Of a stretch of 64,000 bases of DNA, positions 1-8,857 are shown piece by piece. The number at the start of each line of letters is the position of its first letter. Within the stretch, counting starts at the first letter, position 1. The notes under the pieces were generated by a model. It was not told where the DNA came from and did no database searches. It saw only the letters and a program-made list of their open reading frames with translations. Source of the stretch: Mycolicibacterium vinylchloridicum (GTDB lineage Bacteria > Actinomycetota > Actinomycetes > Mycobacteriales > Mycobacteriaceae); contig NZ_JACBJQ010000022.1 of NCBI RefSeq assembly GCF_013404075.1, forward strand, positions 1 through 64,000. The letters are read 5' to 3'. Position numbers and translations under genes: made by a program.

Positions 1-360
1 CCCCCGCCAGCAACGACGGAGGCACCACCACCCGTGACCACTACGACGGCACCACCGCCCCCGACGACCACAACGACCACCCCGGCCGGGCCGCGTCAGG
101 TGACCTATTCGATCACCGGCACCAAGGCTCCCGGTGACATCATCTCGGTGACCTACGTGGACGCCTCCGGCCGGCAGCGCACGCAGCGCAACGTCTACAT
201 CCCGTGGTCGCTGACGGTGACACCGATCTCGCAGTCCGATGTCGGCTCGGTGCAGGCGTCCAGCCTGTTCCTGGTCAGCAGGCTGAACTGCTCGATCACG
301 ACCAGCGACGGAGTGGTTTTGTCGTCCAATCAGAACAACGCCGCGCAGACGAGCTGCTGA
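1..360 (+). CDS. mmpS3: MmpS-family membrane protein, C-terminal part (MmpS3-like)
   Basis: The 5' end lies outside the window; 119 codons are visible. The first ~30 residues are a Pro/Thr-rich linker (CCG and ACC/ACG runs). They are followed by a compact ~85-residue extracytoplasmic domain containing VTYSITGTKAPGDIISVTYV and two Cys near the C-terminus. A Pro/Thr-rich linker before an MmpS domain is typical of mycobacterial MmpS3. The position two genes from qcrB, facing it, matches Rv2198c. MmpS proteins usually partner MmpL transporters, but MmpS3 is an orphan near the respiratory genes. Its TGA overlaps the next ATG by one base, so the two are probably translated together. Confidence 0.72.
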   Translation, partial: PPPATTEAPPPVTTTTAPPPPTTTTTTPAGPRQVTYSITGTKAPGDIISVTYVDASGRQRTQRNVYIPWSLTVTPISQSDVGSVQASSLFLVSRLNCSITTSDGVVLSSNQNNAAQTSC

Positions 361-1049
361 TGACGACTATCGACGAAGAGGACCGGCGATCACCGGAGAC
401 GGTGGATCGGCTGCTGGTCGGCGTGTGCGGTGCGATCTGGCTGGTGCTGCTGGCCGTGACGGTGATCGCGATCGTCGCGTTGGTCGACATGAGCCGGGGC
501 CACACCGCGGGTAACGACGGCTCACGCACCCCGTGGCTGCTGTACAGCATCATCGCGGTATCAGCGCTGATCATCGTCGGCGCGATCCCGCTGCTGATCC
601 GGGCGCGGCGTACCGCCCTGGCCGATGCCCGGCTGAGTCCGCCTGAGCCGGCCAAGGCGTCGGAACGCCCCGCTGCGCCGCCCGTGGCCCCTGTGCGCGG
701 CACTGAGGCGCCCACGGAGAAGCTGAAGGTGTTCGGCTCGACGGTGGACCCGTACGAGCGCTATCAGCCCGATTTCGCCCAGTCGTCGGCGTCGCGGCGG
801 GCTGATCCGCTGATCCCGGCCACCGAGCTGGACCGGCTCTGGCTGCGCTGCACCGTGATGCTCATCGGTGCGATCGGCCTGGCGCTGGTCGGGGTCTCGA
901 CTGCGACCTATCTGCTGGCGGTGGACAACGACACCGCCGCCTGGGTCGCGCTGGGCCTGTCCGCCGTCATCACCATCGCCATGCCGGCCGTCCCGGTGAC
1001 CTATCTGCGCCAGCTGCACGGCGCGGTGGAAGAGGCTGTGCCCGCCTAG
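360..1049 (+). CDS. Conserved mycobacterial membrane protein (Rv2197c-like)
   Basis: 229 residues. The ATG shares its A with the upstream stop (TGATG). The frame stays open further upstream, but only inside the MmpS gene, so I take 360 as the start. Visible are four hydrophobic segments: two near residues 20-45 and 60-80, and two near 165-190 and 195-215. They are separated by a hydrophilic Pro/Ala-rich cytoplasmic stretch. No catalytic motif is recognisable and the function is unknown. Context (after mmpS3, convergent with qcrB) matches Rv2197c of M. tuberculosis. Call based mostly on synteny. Confidence 0.78.
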   Translation: MTTIDEEDRRSPETVDRLLVGVCGAIWLVLLAVTVIAIVALVDMSRGHTAGNDGSRTPWLLYSIIAVSALIIVGAIPLLIRARRTALADARLSPPEPAKASERPAAPPVAPVRGTEAPTEKLKVFGSTVDPYERYQPDFAQSSASRRADPLIPATELDRLWLRCTVMLIGAIGLALVGVSTATYLLAVDNDTAAWVALGLSAVITIAMPAVPVTYLRQLHGAVEEAVPA

Positions 1050-1059
1050 ACTGCCTCAT

Positions 1060-1100
1060 CGAAAGAACCCCCGAGCCGTTCCGGCCCGGGGGTTCTTTCG
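1060..1100. terminator. Bidirectional intrinsic terminator between Rv2197c-like gene and qcrB
   Basis: A perfect 14-bp inverted repeat: 1060-1073 (CGAAAGAACCCCCG) pairs with 1087-1100, with a 13-base loop that can itself form a short GCC/GGC stem. The A-rich left arm gives a T-rich right arm (TTCTTTC) on either strand, so it can serve both convergent genes, whose stops lie 11 and 7 bases away. Confidence 0.85.
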
Positions 1101-1106
1101 TGATGC

Positions 1107-2786
1107 CTAGTGCTGGCCGTTGCCGCTTCCGTTGCCATTGCCGTGCTCGGCGTCCTGCCATTCGCGCAGAGCGGTGAGCGCACGGTGCTCGGAGGCGTGA
1201 GCTGCCTCGTTGAGCGCGGCATCCTCGGCCGGCGGGTCTGCGGTGAGGAAGCTGCCGTGACCGGTCTTGCCGCCGGAACCCAGCTTGTTCATCCGCTTGG
1301 GCAGCGCCGCGCCGGCGTATTCCAGCGGGATCGGGTGGCCGTGGTCGTCGACCGGGCCCAGCGGCTGGTGGATCTCGATGTAGGCACCGTGCGGCAGCCG
1401 CTTGATGATTCCCGTCTCGATACCGTGCTCGAGCACGTCGCGGTCGCTGCGCTGCAGGCCGACCGCCCACCGGTAGGCGATGAAGAACACCAGCGGGGGC
1501 AGCACCAGGGACGCGATCCGGCCGATCCACGTCGTCGCGTTGAGCGAGATGTGGAACTTCCACGCGATGACGTCGTTCATCGCACACAGCGTCCACACCA
1601 TGTACAACGAGATGGCCATTGCGCCGATCGCGGTGCGGGTCGGAGCGTCCCGCGGGCGCTGCAACAGGTTGTGGTGCGCGTTGTCCCCGGTGAACTTCTT
1701 CTCCAGGAACGGATAGGCGATCAGCAACCCGAACACGATTCCCATGGATATCGCGACCCAGAACGCGGCAGGGATCGTGTGGTGCCAGAAGTAGAGCTCC
1801 CATGGCGGGAAGATACGGGCCAGGCCTTCCGTCCACATCATGTAGAAGTCGGGCTGGCTACCGGCCGACACCTGCGACGGCTTGTAGGGGCCGAGCTGCC
1901 AGATCGGGTTGATCTGCAGCAGACCGCCCATCAGGCCGAGGATGCCGGTGGTCATCGCGAAGAACGCACCGGACTTCACCGCGAACACCGGCATGACGCG
2001 CACGCCGACGACGTTCTTCTCGGTGCGGCCGGGGCCGGGGAACTGGGTGTGCTTCTGGAACCACACCAGCGCCATGTGAGCACCGATGAGCGCCAAGATG
2101 ATTCCCGGGATCAGCAGGATGTGCAGGGCGTACATCCGGGGGAGCATGGTGCCGACCGCGCTGCACTGGTAGCCGACCCCGCCGCAGGGGAAGTCGCCAC
2201 CGAAAAGTGCCCAGTGCATCCAGGTTCCGACGATCGGCACGCTCATCGTGATCGACGACAGCGCGGCGCGCAGGCCGATACCTGAGAGCAGGTCGTCCGG
2301 CAGCGAGTAGCCGAAGTAGCCCTCGAACATGGCCAGGATCAGCAGCAGCGAACCGATCACCCAGTTGGCTTCGCGGGGCCGGCGGAACGCGCCGGTGAAG
2401 AAGATGCGCGCCAGGTGGACCATGATCGCCGCGGCGAACAGCAAGGCGGCCCAGTGGTGGACCTGCCGCACGAACAGGCCGCCGCGGACCTCGAAGCTGA
2501 TGTCGAGGGTCGACGCGTACGCCTTGGACATCTCGATGCCCCGAAGGGGTTGGTAGACACCCTGATACGTGACTTCGGCCATCGACGGGTCGAAGAACAG
2601 CGAGAGGTACACGCCGGTGAGCAGCAGGACGATGAAGCTGTACAAGGCGATCTCGCCCAGCAGGAACGACCAGTGCGTGGGGAAGACCTTGTTCAGGATG
2701 CCCCGTCGCACCGCCGCCGACGGGTGGTAGCGAGAATCGATCGCGTCGCCCTGTGCGGCCATGACATCGGCGAGTTTCGGACTCAT
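1107..2786 (-). CDS. qcrB: Cytochrome bc1 complex cytochrome b subunit
   Basis: 559 residues, the usual mycobacterial QcrB length (longer than canonical cytochrome b because of a C-terminal hydrophilic tail of ~100 residues). It carries heme b in the membrane, oxidises menaquinol and passes electrons to the QcrA Rieske centre and QcrC hemes in the bcc:aa3 supercomplex. Multiple transmembrane helices are visible. The Qo-site loop contains FPPWELYFWHHTIPA, the PEWY-equivalent region where imidazopyridine-type inhibitors act in M. tuberculosis (family knowledge). ATG at 2786 overlaps the qcrA stop (ATGA). The tail is rich in Gly/Asn at its end. Last gene of the ctaE-qcrC-qcrA-qcrB operon. Confidence 0.97.
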   Translation of the reverse strand: MSPKLADVMAAQGDAIDSRYHPSAAVRRGILNKVFPTHWSFLLGEIALYSFIVLLLTGVYLSLFFDPSMAEVTYQGVYQPLRGIEMSKAYASTLDISFEVRGGLFVRQVHHWAALLFAAAIMVHLARIFFTGAFRRPREANWVIGSLLLILAMFEGYFGYSLPDDLLSGIGLRAALSSITMSVPIVGTWMHWALFGGDFPCGGVGYQCSAVGTMLPRMYALHILLIPGIILALIGAHMALVWFQKHTQFPGPGRTEKNVVGVRVMPVFAVKSGAFFAMTTGILGLMGGLLQINPIWQLGPYKPSQVSAGSQPDFYMMWTEGLARIFPPWELYFWHHTIPAAFWVAISMGIVFGLLIAYPFLEKKFTGDNAHHNLLQRPRDAPTRTAIGAMAISLYMVWTLCAMNDVIAWKFHISLNATTWIGRIASLVLPPLVFFIAYRWAVGLQRSDRDVLEHGIETGIIKRLPHGAYIEIHQPLGPVDDHGHPIPLEYAGAALPKRMNKLGSGGKTGHGSFLTADPPAEDAALNEAAHASEHRALTALREWQDAEHGNGNGSGNGQH

Positions 2787-3937
2787 GATGTGCGCTCCCA
2801 GAATGCGGGTCCGACGGGTTCGGCGAAGTCGCCGTTGGCGACCAGATACCCGTCCTCATTGATGGTGATCGGCAGCTGCGCCAACGCGCGCGCAGCCGGA
2901 CCGAAGATCGGCCGTGCGAAATGCAGTGCGTCGAACTGCGATTGGTGGCACGGGCACAGAATGCGGTAGGTCTGCTGCTCGTACAGCGAGGCCGGGCAGC
3001 CCAGGTGCGAGCAGACCTTCGTGTAGGCGAACAGATCGCCGAAGTTGAAGCTCTCCTGGCCGGCGCGCTTGACCACCTTGCCCATGTCGACCGGCTTGAT
3101 GCGGATCAGCATCACCGGATTACGCACGCCCATCGCGATTTCGCCCAGCCGATGGTGGCTCTCGACGGTGGTGCCGTCGCCGTCGCTCTCACGCCACGGG
3201 AACACCGTCTCCATGCCGCCGGCGTCGATGTCCTCGGGCCGCAGCTTGACGAACGGCGACTGTCCCGGAAGTCCGGTTGCCCGGGCCAGGAAGATGGTCT
3301 CGCCGGTGAACCGCGGGGTCCAGCCCGACGTCCACAGGACGGCCTTCTTGCCCTCGGCGGTCGGAACCACCGGCTTCCACGGGTTCTTGATCAAGCCGCC
3401 GATGAACGCCACCAGCGTGCCCGCGCCGAACGCCCCGAGCCCGAGCCCCAGCGACAGCCCAACGAGCTTGCGCCGCTTGATCGTCGAGCCTTCCAGCGCA
3501 TCGGTGAGGTTGGCCACCACGGTCTTGCGTTCGATCTCCGGGGAACGTCCGTCGTGGCGGTCCTGGACGGTGATCTCTTCGGGGATGAACTTCTTCTGGT
3601 AGAGCACCGCACCGATGCCGATCGCCAGGATCGACATACCGAACGTCAGCCCGTAGAGCGGAGTGGCGTACTCGGACAGCGAGAACCCGTTGGAGCCGTC
3701 CCACTGCCACGGCCAGAAGATGAACACCAGCAGCAGCGCCAGGCCGAACAGGCCACCCAACAGCAGCCAGATCGCCACCAGACGCTCGGCACGCTTCTCG
3801 GCCTTGGTGCCCTCGACCGGCCAGCGCGGCTCCTTGAGGATGATGTCGACGCCGTCGAGCTTGCCGCCGAGCTCGAGGAGCTCTTCGCGTGACATCGCAG
3901 CGAGCTGTTCGTCGCTCGGCCGATTCACGTCACTCAT
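2783..3937 (-). CDS. qcrA: Cytochrome bc1 complex Rieske iron-sulfur subunit
   Basis: 384 residues from the ATG at 3937, chosen because it forms an ATGA overlap with the qcrC stop; a GTG at 3958 would lie inside qcrC. Three transmembrane helices in the first ~200 residues are typical of actinobacterial QcrA, which anchors the Rieske domain with three helices. The [2Fe-2S] ligands are clear: CSHLGC and CPCHQSQFD (Cys-x-His ... Cys-x-x-His), the outer Cys pair forming the stabilising disulfide. It transfers electrons from menaquinol at QcrB to QcrC. The N-terminus before VDIILKEPRWPVEGTKAEKR is shorter than in M. tuberculosis. Confidence 0.97.
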   Translation of the reverse strand: MSDVNRPSDEQLAAMSREELLELGGKLDGVDIILKEPRWPVEGTKAEKRAERLVAIWLLLGGLFGLALLLVFIFWPWQWDGSNGFSLSEYATPLYGLTFGMSILAIGIGAVLYQKKFIPEEITVQDRHDGRSPEIERKTVVANLTDALEGSTIKRRKLVGLSLGLGLGAFGAGTLVAFIGGLIKNPWKPVVPTAEGKKAVLWTSGWTPRFTGETIFLARATGLPGQSPFVKLRPEDIDAGGMETVFPWRESDGDGTTVESHHRLGEIAMGVRNPVMLIRIKPVDMGKVVKRAGQESFNFGDLFAYTKVCSHLGCPASLYEQQTYRILCPCHQSQFDALHFARPIFGPAARALAQLPITINEDGYLVANGDFAEPVGPAFWERTS

Positions 3938-4776
3938 GATGATCTCGCTCCGATCCACAGCGCCGCCGCAATGCAGGCGACCATGCCGATTATCCAGATC
4001 GCCATACCTTCGGACGAGGGTCCGAAACCGCCGAGGCCGTAGCCGCCGGGATCCGGCGCGCGGGTGGCCATGCGCACGTAGGCGATGATGTCCCGCTTCT
4101 CCTCGGGTGAGAGCTGGCGGTCACCGAACTTGGGCATGTTCTGCGGACCGGTCAGCATGGCGGTATAGATCTGCGCGGGGGTGGCCGGCTCGAGGTCGGG
4201 GGCGTACTTGCCCGACGACAGTGCGCCGCCCTTGCCGGTGAAGTTGTGGCATGAGGCGCAGTTGAGCCGGAACAGGTCGCCGCCGCGGGCGACGTCGTTG
4301 CCGAGCAGCGAGTGGTCGGCGACCTGACCGTTGGCGTCCCGCGGAACGAGCGGGCCACCGCCGTTGGCCTGGACGTAGGCGCCGAGCGCGTCGATCTGGG
4401 CCTCGTCGAAGATCGGGTCCTTGCGCGGGGCCTGGGCTTCACCGCGCATCGCGGGCATGCGGCCGGTGGAGACCTGGAAGTACACCGCGGCCTCTCCGAC
4501 GCCGACCAGGCTGGGGCCGCGGCCCTGTACGCCCTGGAGATTGGCGCCGTGGCAGCTGATACACGAGGTGTCGAACAGCTGCTTACCGGTGCGCAGCAGG
4601 GCCGACTGCGATTCGTCGGCCACCGCGACCTGCGGTGTGGGCGTCAGCGTGGCGGCAAGTCCGCCGGCGACACCGAGGCCGACCAGCAGCAGCACCGCTC
4701 CGGTCAGGCGGCGACGAAGCCGACGACGCGACTTGTCGCTGATCGGTTCCTTCACCCGCGCCGATCTCTTGAGCAT
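3934..4776 (-). CDS. qcrC: Cytochrome bc1 complex diheme cytochrome c subunit
   Basis: 280 residues. I chose the ATG at 4776 (MLKRSARV), preceded by AGAAGGGG at 4-5 bases. An in-frame ATG at 4791 overlaps the ctaE stop and is an alternative. Layout: N-terminal basic stretch and membrane anchor (~residues 20-45), two class I cytochrome c domains each with a CxxCH heme site (CISCH and CASCH), and a C-terminal transmembrane helix. It replaces soluble cytochrome c by carrying electrons directly from the bc1 complex to the aa3 oxidase. Length equals the M. tuberculosis protein as I recall it. Confidence 0.96.
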   Translation of the reverse strand: MLKRSARVKEPISDKSRRRLRRRLTGAVLLLVGLGVAGGLAATLTPTPQVAVADESQSALLRTGKQLFDTSCISCHGANLQGVQGRGPSLVGVGEAAVYFQVSTGRMPAMRGEAQAPRKDPIFDEAQIDALGAYVQANGGGPLVPRDANGQVADHSLLGNDVARGGDLFRLNCASCHNFTGKGGALSSGKYAPDLEPATPAQIYTAMLTGPQNMPKFGDRQLSPEEKRDIIAYVRMATRAPDPGGYGLGGFGPSSEGMAIWIIGMVACIAAALWIGARSS

Positions 4777-4787
4777 CGAACCCCTTC

Positions 4788-5399
4788 TCATCGGATGAAG
4801 TAGATCGTCGCGAACAGGGCGATCCACACGATGTCGACGAAGTGCCAGTAGTAGGACACGACGATGGCCGCAGTCGCCTGGGCAGGCGTGAACTTGCTCA
4901 TCGCTGTGCGCAGCAGAAGAAGAATGAAGGCGACCAGACCGCCGATGACGTGCAGGCCGTGGAAGCCGGTGGCGAGGTAGAACACGCTGCCGTAGGCGCT
5001 GCCCGGGATGGTCGTGCCGTGGGTGACCAGGTGGAAGTACTCGTAGGCCTGGCCGCCGACGAAGAACAGACCCATCAGGAACGTGATCACATACCAGCGG
5101 CGCAGGCCGTAGACGTCACCGCGCTCGGCCGCGAACACACCCATCTGGCAGGTGAACGACGACGCGATCAGCACCAGCGTCACCGGAACCGCCTGATACA
5201 GGTTCAGTTCGGTCGGCGGCGGCGGCCATGCCCCACCGGACTGAGCACGGGCAGTGAAGTACATCGCGAACAGTCCAGCAAAGAACATCAGTTCACTGGA
5301 AAGCCACACGATGGTGCCAACACTGACCATGTTCGGCCGGTTCAGCGAATGTACGCGCGATGTGATCGCAGTTCCCGAGGTGCCAACAGCGCTCGTCAC
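4788..5399 (-). CDS. ctaE: Cytochrome c oxidase subunit III (aa3 type)
   Basis: 203 residues with a GTG start; five hydrophobic helices, typical for the short actinobacterial COX3. Conserved features include WLSSELMFFAGLFAMYF near the start, the GLHVIGGL helix and the C-terminal YYWHFVDIVWIALF. It is a core non-heme subunit of the aa3 terminal oxidase. First gene of the operon with qcrCAB, and divergent from trpD; the 112-base spacer to trpD must hold both promoters. Confidence 0.96.
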   Translation of the reverse strand: MTSAVGTSGTAITSRVHSLNRPNMVSVGTIVWLSSELMFFAGLFAMYFTARAQSGGAWPPPPTELNLYQAVPVTLVLIASSFTCQMGVFAAERGDVYGLRRWYVITFLMGLFFVGGQAYEYFHLVTHGTTIPGSAYGSVFYLATGFHGLHVIGGLVAFILLLLRTAMSKFTPAQATAAIVVSYYWHFVDIVWIALFATIYFIR

Positions 5400-5511
5400 A
5401 TGAAGAAGTATGACGCTTTGTAGTTGTTGAGGTACAGCCAGGGGGCGAATTAGTCAGAACTGTCGGCTGACCGGGCTGTGGAGTTCCCGTATGGCATGGG
5501 AATATCGGCGC

Positions 5512-6594
5512 GTGACTCACCCTGATTCCGTCCCCGGCGCCGAGGCGCCGAATTCGTCATGGCCGCAGGTCCTGGACCGGTTGACGGCCAGCCTCGAACT
5601 CATCCCGGGGCAGGCGAGTTGGGCGATGAACCAGATCATGACCGGGGTCGCGACGCCCGCTCAGATCGCCGCTTTCGGCGTGTCGATGAAGATGAAGCGT
5701 CCAACGCCGGCGGAAGTGCGTGAGTTGGCCGACACGATGCTGCACTACGCGCGCATGGTGCCCACCGATGTCATCGGCACTGACACCGTCGACATCGTCG
5801 GAACCGGGGGCGACAAAGCCAACACCGTCAACCTCTCGACGATGGCGGCGATCGTCGTCGCCGCAGCGGGCGTGCCGGTGGTCAAGCACGGCAACCGCGC
5901 GGCCTCGTCGAAAAGCGGCGGGGCCGACATGCTCGAGGCGCTCGGCGTGCGTATCGACCTGGGTCCCGACGAGGTGGCCCGCAGTGTGCAAGAGGTCGGT
6001 ATCGGGTTCTGCTTCGCGCCGGTATTCCACCCGTCCTACAAGTTCGCCGGGCCGCCGCGCCGCGAGATCGGCACGCCGACGGTATTCAATCTGCTTGGGC
6101 CGCTGACCAATCCAGCAAGTCCCCGCGCGGGATTGATCGGCTGCGCGTTCGGCGATCTGGCCGAGGTGATGGCCGGGGTGTTCGCCGCGCGGCGCTGCAG
6201 TGTGCTCGTGGTGCACGGCGACGACGGTCTCGACGAGCTGACCACCACGACCACCAGCACCATCTGGCGGGTGCAGGCCGGCACCATCGACAAACTCACC
6301 TTCGATCCGCTGGGATTCGGTTTCGCGCGGGCCCGCATCGAGGAATTGGTCGGCGGGGAGGCGCAGGAGAACGCCCAGTCGGCGCGCGAGGTGCTGGGCG
6401 GCGCGCAGGGACCCGTGCGGGACGCAGTGATTCTCAACGCGGCCGGGGCGCTGGTCGCCCACGGCGGACTATCCAGCCACGCCGAATGGTTGCCGTGCTG
6501 GGAGGACGGCCTGGCCCGTGCCGCCGAGGCGATCGACTCCGGGGCGGCCGAGCAACTCCTGGCGCGATGGGTGCGGTTCACGCAAGGACTCTGA
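5512..6594 (+). CDS. trpD: Anthranilate phosphoribosyltransferase
   Basis: 360 residues from the GTG at 5512; an in-frame ATG at 5491 would add seven residues not expected from relatives. It transfers phosphoribose from PRPP to anthranilate, the second committed step of tryptophan synthesis. Signature motifs present: GTGGDKANTVNLSTMAA (PRPP/Mg binding), KHGNRAASSKSGGAD and the DDGLDELTTT acidic loop. Not linked to other trp genes, as in M. tuberculosis (Rv2192c). Its last 126 bases are also read antisense by the convergent nuclease gene. Confidence 0.96.
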   Translation: MTHPDSVPGAEAPNSSWPQVLDRLTASLELIPGQASWAMNQIMTGVATPAQIAAFGVSMKMKRPTPAEVRELADTMLHYARMVPTDVIGTDTVDIVGTGGDKANTVNLSTMAAIVVAAAGVPVVKHGNRAASSKSGGADMLEALGVRIDLGPDEVARSVQEVGIGFCFAPVFHPSYKFAGPPRREIGTPTVFNLLGPLTNPASPRAGLIGCAFGDLAEVMAGVFAARRCSVLVVHGDDGLDELTTTTTSTIWRVQAGTIDKLTFDPLGFGFARARIEELVGGEAQENAQSAREVLGGAQGPVRDAVILNAAGALVAHGGLSSHAEWLPCWEDGLARAAEAIDSGAAEQLLARWVRFTQGL

Positions 6595-8334
6595 GCTGAG
6601 CTGTTCGGCCGCGAGTCGAGCGGATCGGGCACTCGCAGACCACTGCGCCCAGTAGCCCGCTGACCGCAGTGGTGAGGCCAAACCTGTTGTGGCCGAGACT
6701 ATTCGAACCCCTGGTGCGGCCAGCCAGCGGGCGATCAGGGAAGTCTCCTCGACGAGCGCCCCGCCCAGCGGCGCAGGTCTGGGCAGGATCGTTTGCGCGC
6801 ACGCCTGCAGGGCTTCGACGACGGGCATCGGCGGGACGCGACGGGGTGCGACGCCGGCTGCCGCGAGCTGTCCGTGTCTCACGACCGCGAGTTGCCAGCC
6901 GCCCGCGCCGTCCGGCGCGGCGGCCACCAGCTCCTCGAGCGCGGCCAGCGCCCCCAGGCGCTGACCGCGCCACAGCACGTCGACGGCTGCGGCGATGTGA
7001 TCGCGCAGCCGCGCCGCGCTTTCATAGCGGGCGCGTCCGGCCAGCTCACTCACCTGCTCGACGGCCGCGCCGAGCGCACTGTTGTCCAGTCCGGCGATCA
7101 GTGCGGCCGCCCGCCGCGGGGCGTCCGCGTAGGCGGGCGCGGCGATGCCGCGCGGTGCCGGACAGGGGGACACCTCGCGTTCGGGGCAGGCCGGGCCGTG
7201 CTCGGCGCCGCGCCCGATGCGGGCCGTGCAGGTGCGGACCCCGGTGAACCGGGCCACCAGGTCGGCGGTGTCGGCGGCGTCGGCCCGCGACCGGAACGGG
7301 CCGATCGCACGGTCGTGGCGCGGCTCGCGGACGATCGAGAGCCGGGGGAACGCCTCGTCGGTCAGCACCACCCACCACCAGCGGTGTGGGAAGCGCGAGC
7401 GGCGGTTGTACGGCGGGGCGTGGGCGGCCAGCAGTCGCAGTTCGCGCACCCCCGCCTCCAGCGGGTGCGCACATTCGACGTGGTCGACCTTGGTGGCCAG
7501 GCCGACCATCTCCTTCATCCGCCCGCGCGGGTCGGCGCCGGTGAAGTACTGGCCGACCCGGCGGTGCAGATCGGTGGCGGTGCCGATGTAGAGCACCTCG
7601 CCGGTCGGCCCGCGAAACAGGTACACCCCGGGCCGGTGCGGCAGGTTACGGGCCAGAACCCGTTTGGCGCGTTGGGCATTGGCGATGTTGGGCAGGTACC
7701 CACGCAGGTCGGTGTAGGTGTGCACGCCCTGATTGCCGACCCGCTCGATCAGGGCGTGCAGCACGTCGACGGTGGCGCGGGCGTCGTCCAGGGCCCGGTG
7801 GGTCGGCTGGGTGGCGGAGCCGACGAGTGCGGCCAGCGTGGCCAGCCGCACGCTGGGCGCCTCCTCGCGGGTGAGCACCCGACGGGCCAGCTTCACCGTG
7901 CACAGCACCGGCGGGCGCGGCCAGGAGATGCCGCACTGTTCGGCGGCAGAGCGCAGGAAGCCGATGTCGAAGCCGGCGTTGTGCGCGACGAGCACGGCGC
8001 CGCGGGCGAATTCGAGGAACATCGGCAGCACCGCGGCGATGGTGGGTGCATCGTGCACCATCGCGGTGGTGATCCCGGTCAGCTGGACGATCTGCGGCGG
8101 GATGGACCGTTGCGGGTCTACCAGGGTGGCGAATTCGCCGAGCACCTCGCCGCCGCGGACCTTCACGGCGCCGATCTCGGTGATCGCGTCGCGTGAGCCG
8201 TCGGCCGAGGCGGTGGCACGCCCGCCGGTGGTCTCCAGGTCGACGACCACGAAGGTGGTTTCCCGCAGCGAGATATCGGCGGCCGGGTCGACGTCGGCGA
8301 AGCTCAGCTGCACGTCAGTCGGTGAACTCGCCAC
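6469..8334 (-). CDS. DEDDh exonuclease / GIY-YIG nuclease fusion (Rv2191-like)
   Basis: 621 residues, GTG start. The N-terminal DnaQ/epsilon-type 3'-5' exonuclease (residues ~25-195) shows ExoI VVDLETTGG, ExoII HNAGFDIGF and ExoIII HRALDDARAT. A UvrC-like GIY-YIG nuclease domain follows (~residues 230-310), with GVYLFRGPTGEVLYIGTATD. The C-terminal part includes a UVR-like helix pair (ARYESAARLRDH). This domain pair is a known actinobacterial architecture thought to act in DNA repair; the exact role is unsettled. The last ~42 codons lie inside trpD and look unconserved (Ser/Arg/Pro-rich), so the ancestral stop may have been lost. Confidence 0.9.
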   Translation of the reverse strand: MASSPTDVQLSFADVDPAADISLRETTFVVVDLETTGGRATASADGSRDAITEIGAVKVRGGEVLGEFATLVDPQRSIPPQIVQLTGITTAMVHDAPTIAAVLPMFLEFARGAVLVAHNAGFDIGFLRSAAEQCGISWPRPPVLCTVKLARRVLTREEAPSVRLATLAALVGSATQPTHRALDDARATVDVLHALIERVGNQGVHTYTDLRGYLPNIANAQRAKRVLARNLPHRPGVYLFRGPTGEVLYIGTATDLHRRVGQYFTGADPRGRMKEMVGLATKVDHVECAHPLEAGVRELRLLAAHAPPYNRRSRFPHRWWWVVLTDEAFPRLSIVREPRHDRAIGPFRSRADAADTADLVARFTGVRTCTARIGRGAEHGPACPEREVSPCPAPRGIAAPAYADAPRRAAALIAGLDNSALGAAVEQVSELAGRARYESAARLRDHIAAAVDVLWRGQRLGALAALEELVAAAPDGAGGWQLAVVRHGQLAAAGVAPRRVPPMPVVEALQACAQTILPRPAPLGGALVEETSLIARWLAAPGVRIVSATTGLASPLRSAGYWAQWSASARSARLAAEQLSSESLREPHPSRQELLGRPGVDRLGGTGQAVLPARQPFGVAG

Positions 8335-8469
8335 AGCAAGTCACGGTAGGCAGCCCCACCGACACAGATGTGGTGCCACTCCGGCGCGGGTGAACCGGGT
8401 TGCCAGCCGGCGGGACTTGTCGGTGGCCGGCGTTAGCGTGCGGCCAACACGAGGAAAGGGAGTCCCGCG

Positions 8470-8691
8470 ATGGGAACAGACTCGACCGAACCGGTCGTCA
8501 TCGACTGCGACGACTGTGCGGTACGCGGGCCGGGCTGCCGCGATTGCGTGGTGAGCGTGCTGCTCGGCGTGCCCGAGACTTTGCTGGAGGACGAGCGGGC
8601 AGCGCTGGAAGTGCTGGCAGAAGCCGGTCTGGCGCCGCGCTTGAAGCTGGTGCCGATCCACCGCCGCGGGGGTTCCGGGCTGGCGAGCTAG
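8470..8691 (+). CDS. Small Cys-rich protein with paired CxxC motifs
   Basis: 73 residues, ATG preceded by GGAAAGGGAG at a suitable distance. The N-terminal third carries CDDC and, seven residues later, CRDC, together with a CAVRGPGC element: four to five clustered Cys, suggesting a zinc or Fe-S site. The rest is a predicted helix (PETLLEDERAALEVLAEAGL) and a basic tail. I recall similar unnamed short proteins upstream of ripC in actinobacteria but cannot assign a function. It lies 166 bases before ripC on the same strand. Confidence 0.78.
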   Translation: MGTDSTEPVVIDCDDCAVRGPGCRDCVVSVLLGVPETLLEDERAALEVLAEAGLAPRLKLVPIHRRGGSGLAS

Positions 8692-8857
8692 TGGCCTGAT
8701 AGGTTGGTTGGCAGGTTGTGGCCGGTGTGGCCGATGAGGCTGAGAGTCTCTTGAGAAGTGGCTCCCTGGTTGGACAACGCCGATGCCATTTCGTAACCTG
8801 ATCGAGACCTAAGGCACTCGATGCACAAACATCGACGGCACTTAAAGGAACGCAATT

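Noticed and set aside
1..110. Short CCG/ACC-ACG repeats as a possible tandem-repeat locus
   Set aside because: They encode the Pro/Thr linker of the MmpS protein in frame and are irregular.
8692..8857. Possible c-di-AMP (ydaO) riboswitch before ripC
   Set aside because: NlpC/P60 and rpf genes in actinobacteria can carry one, but I do not find its conserved sequence blocks in these 166 bases.
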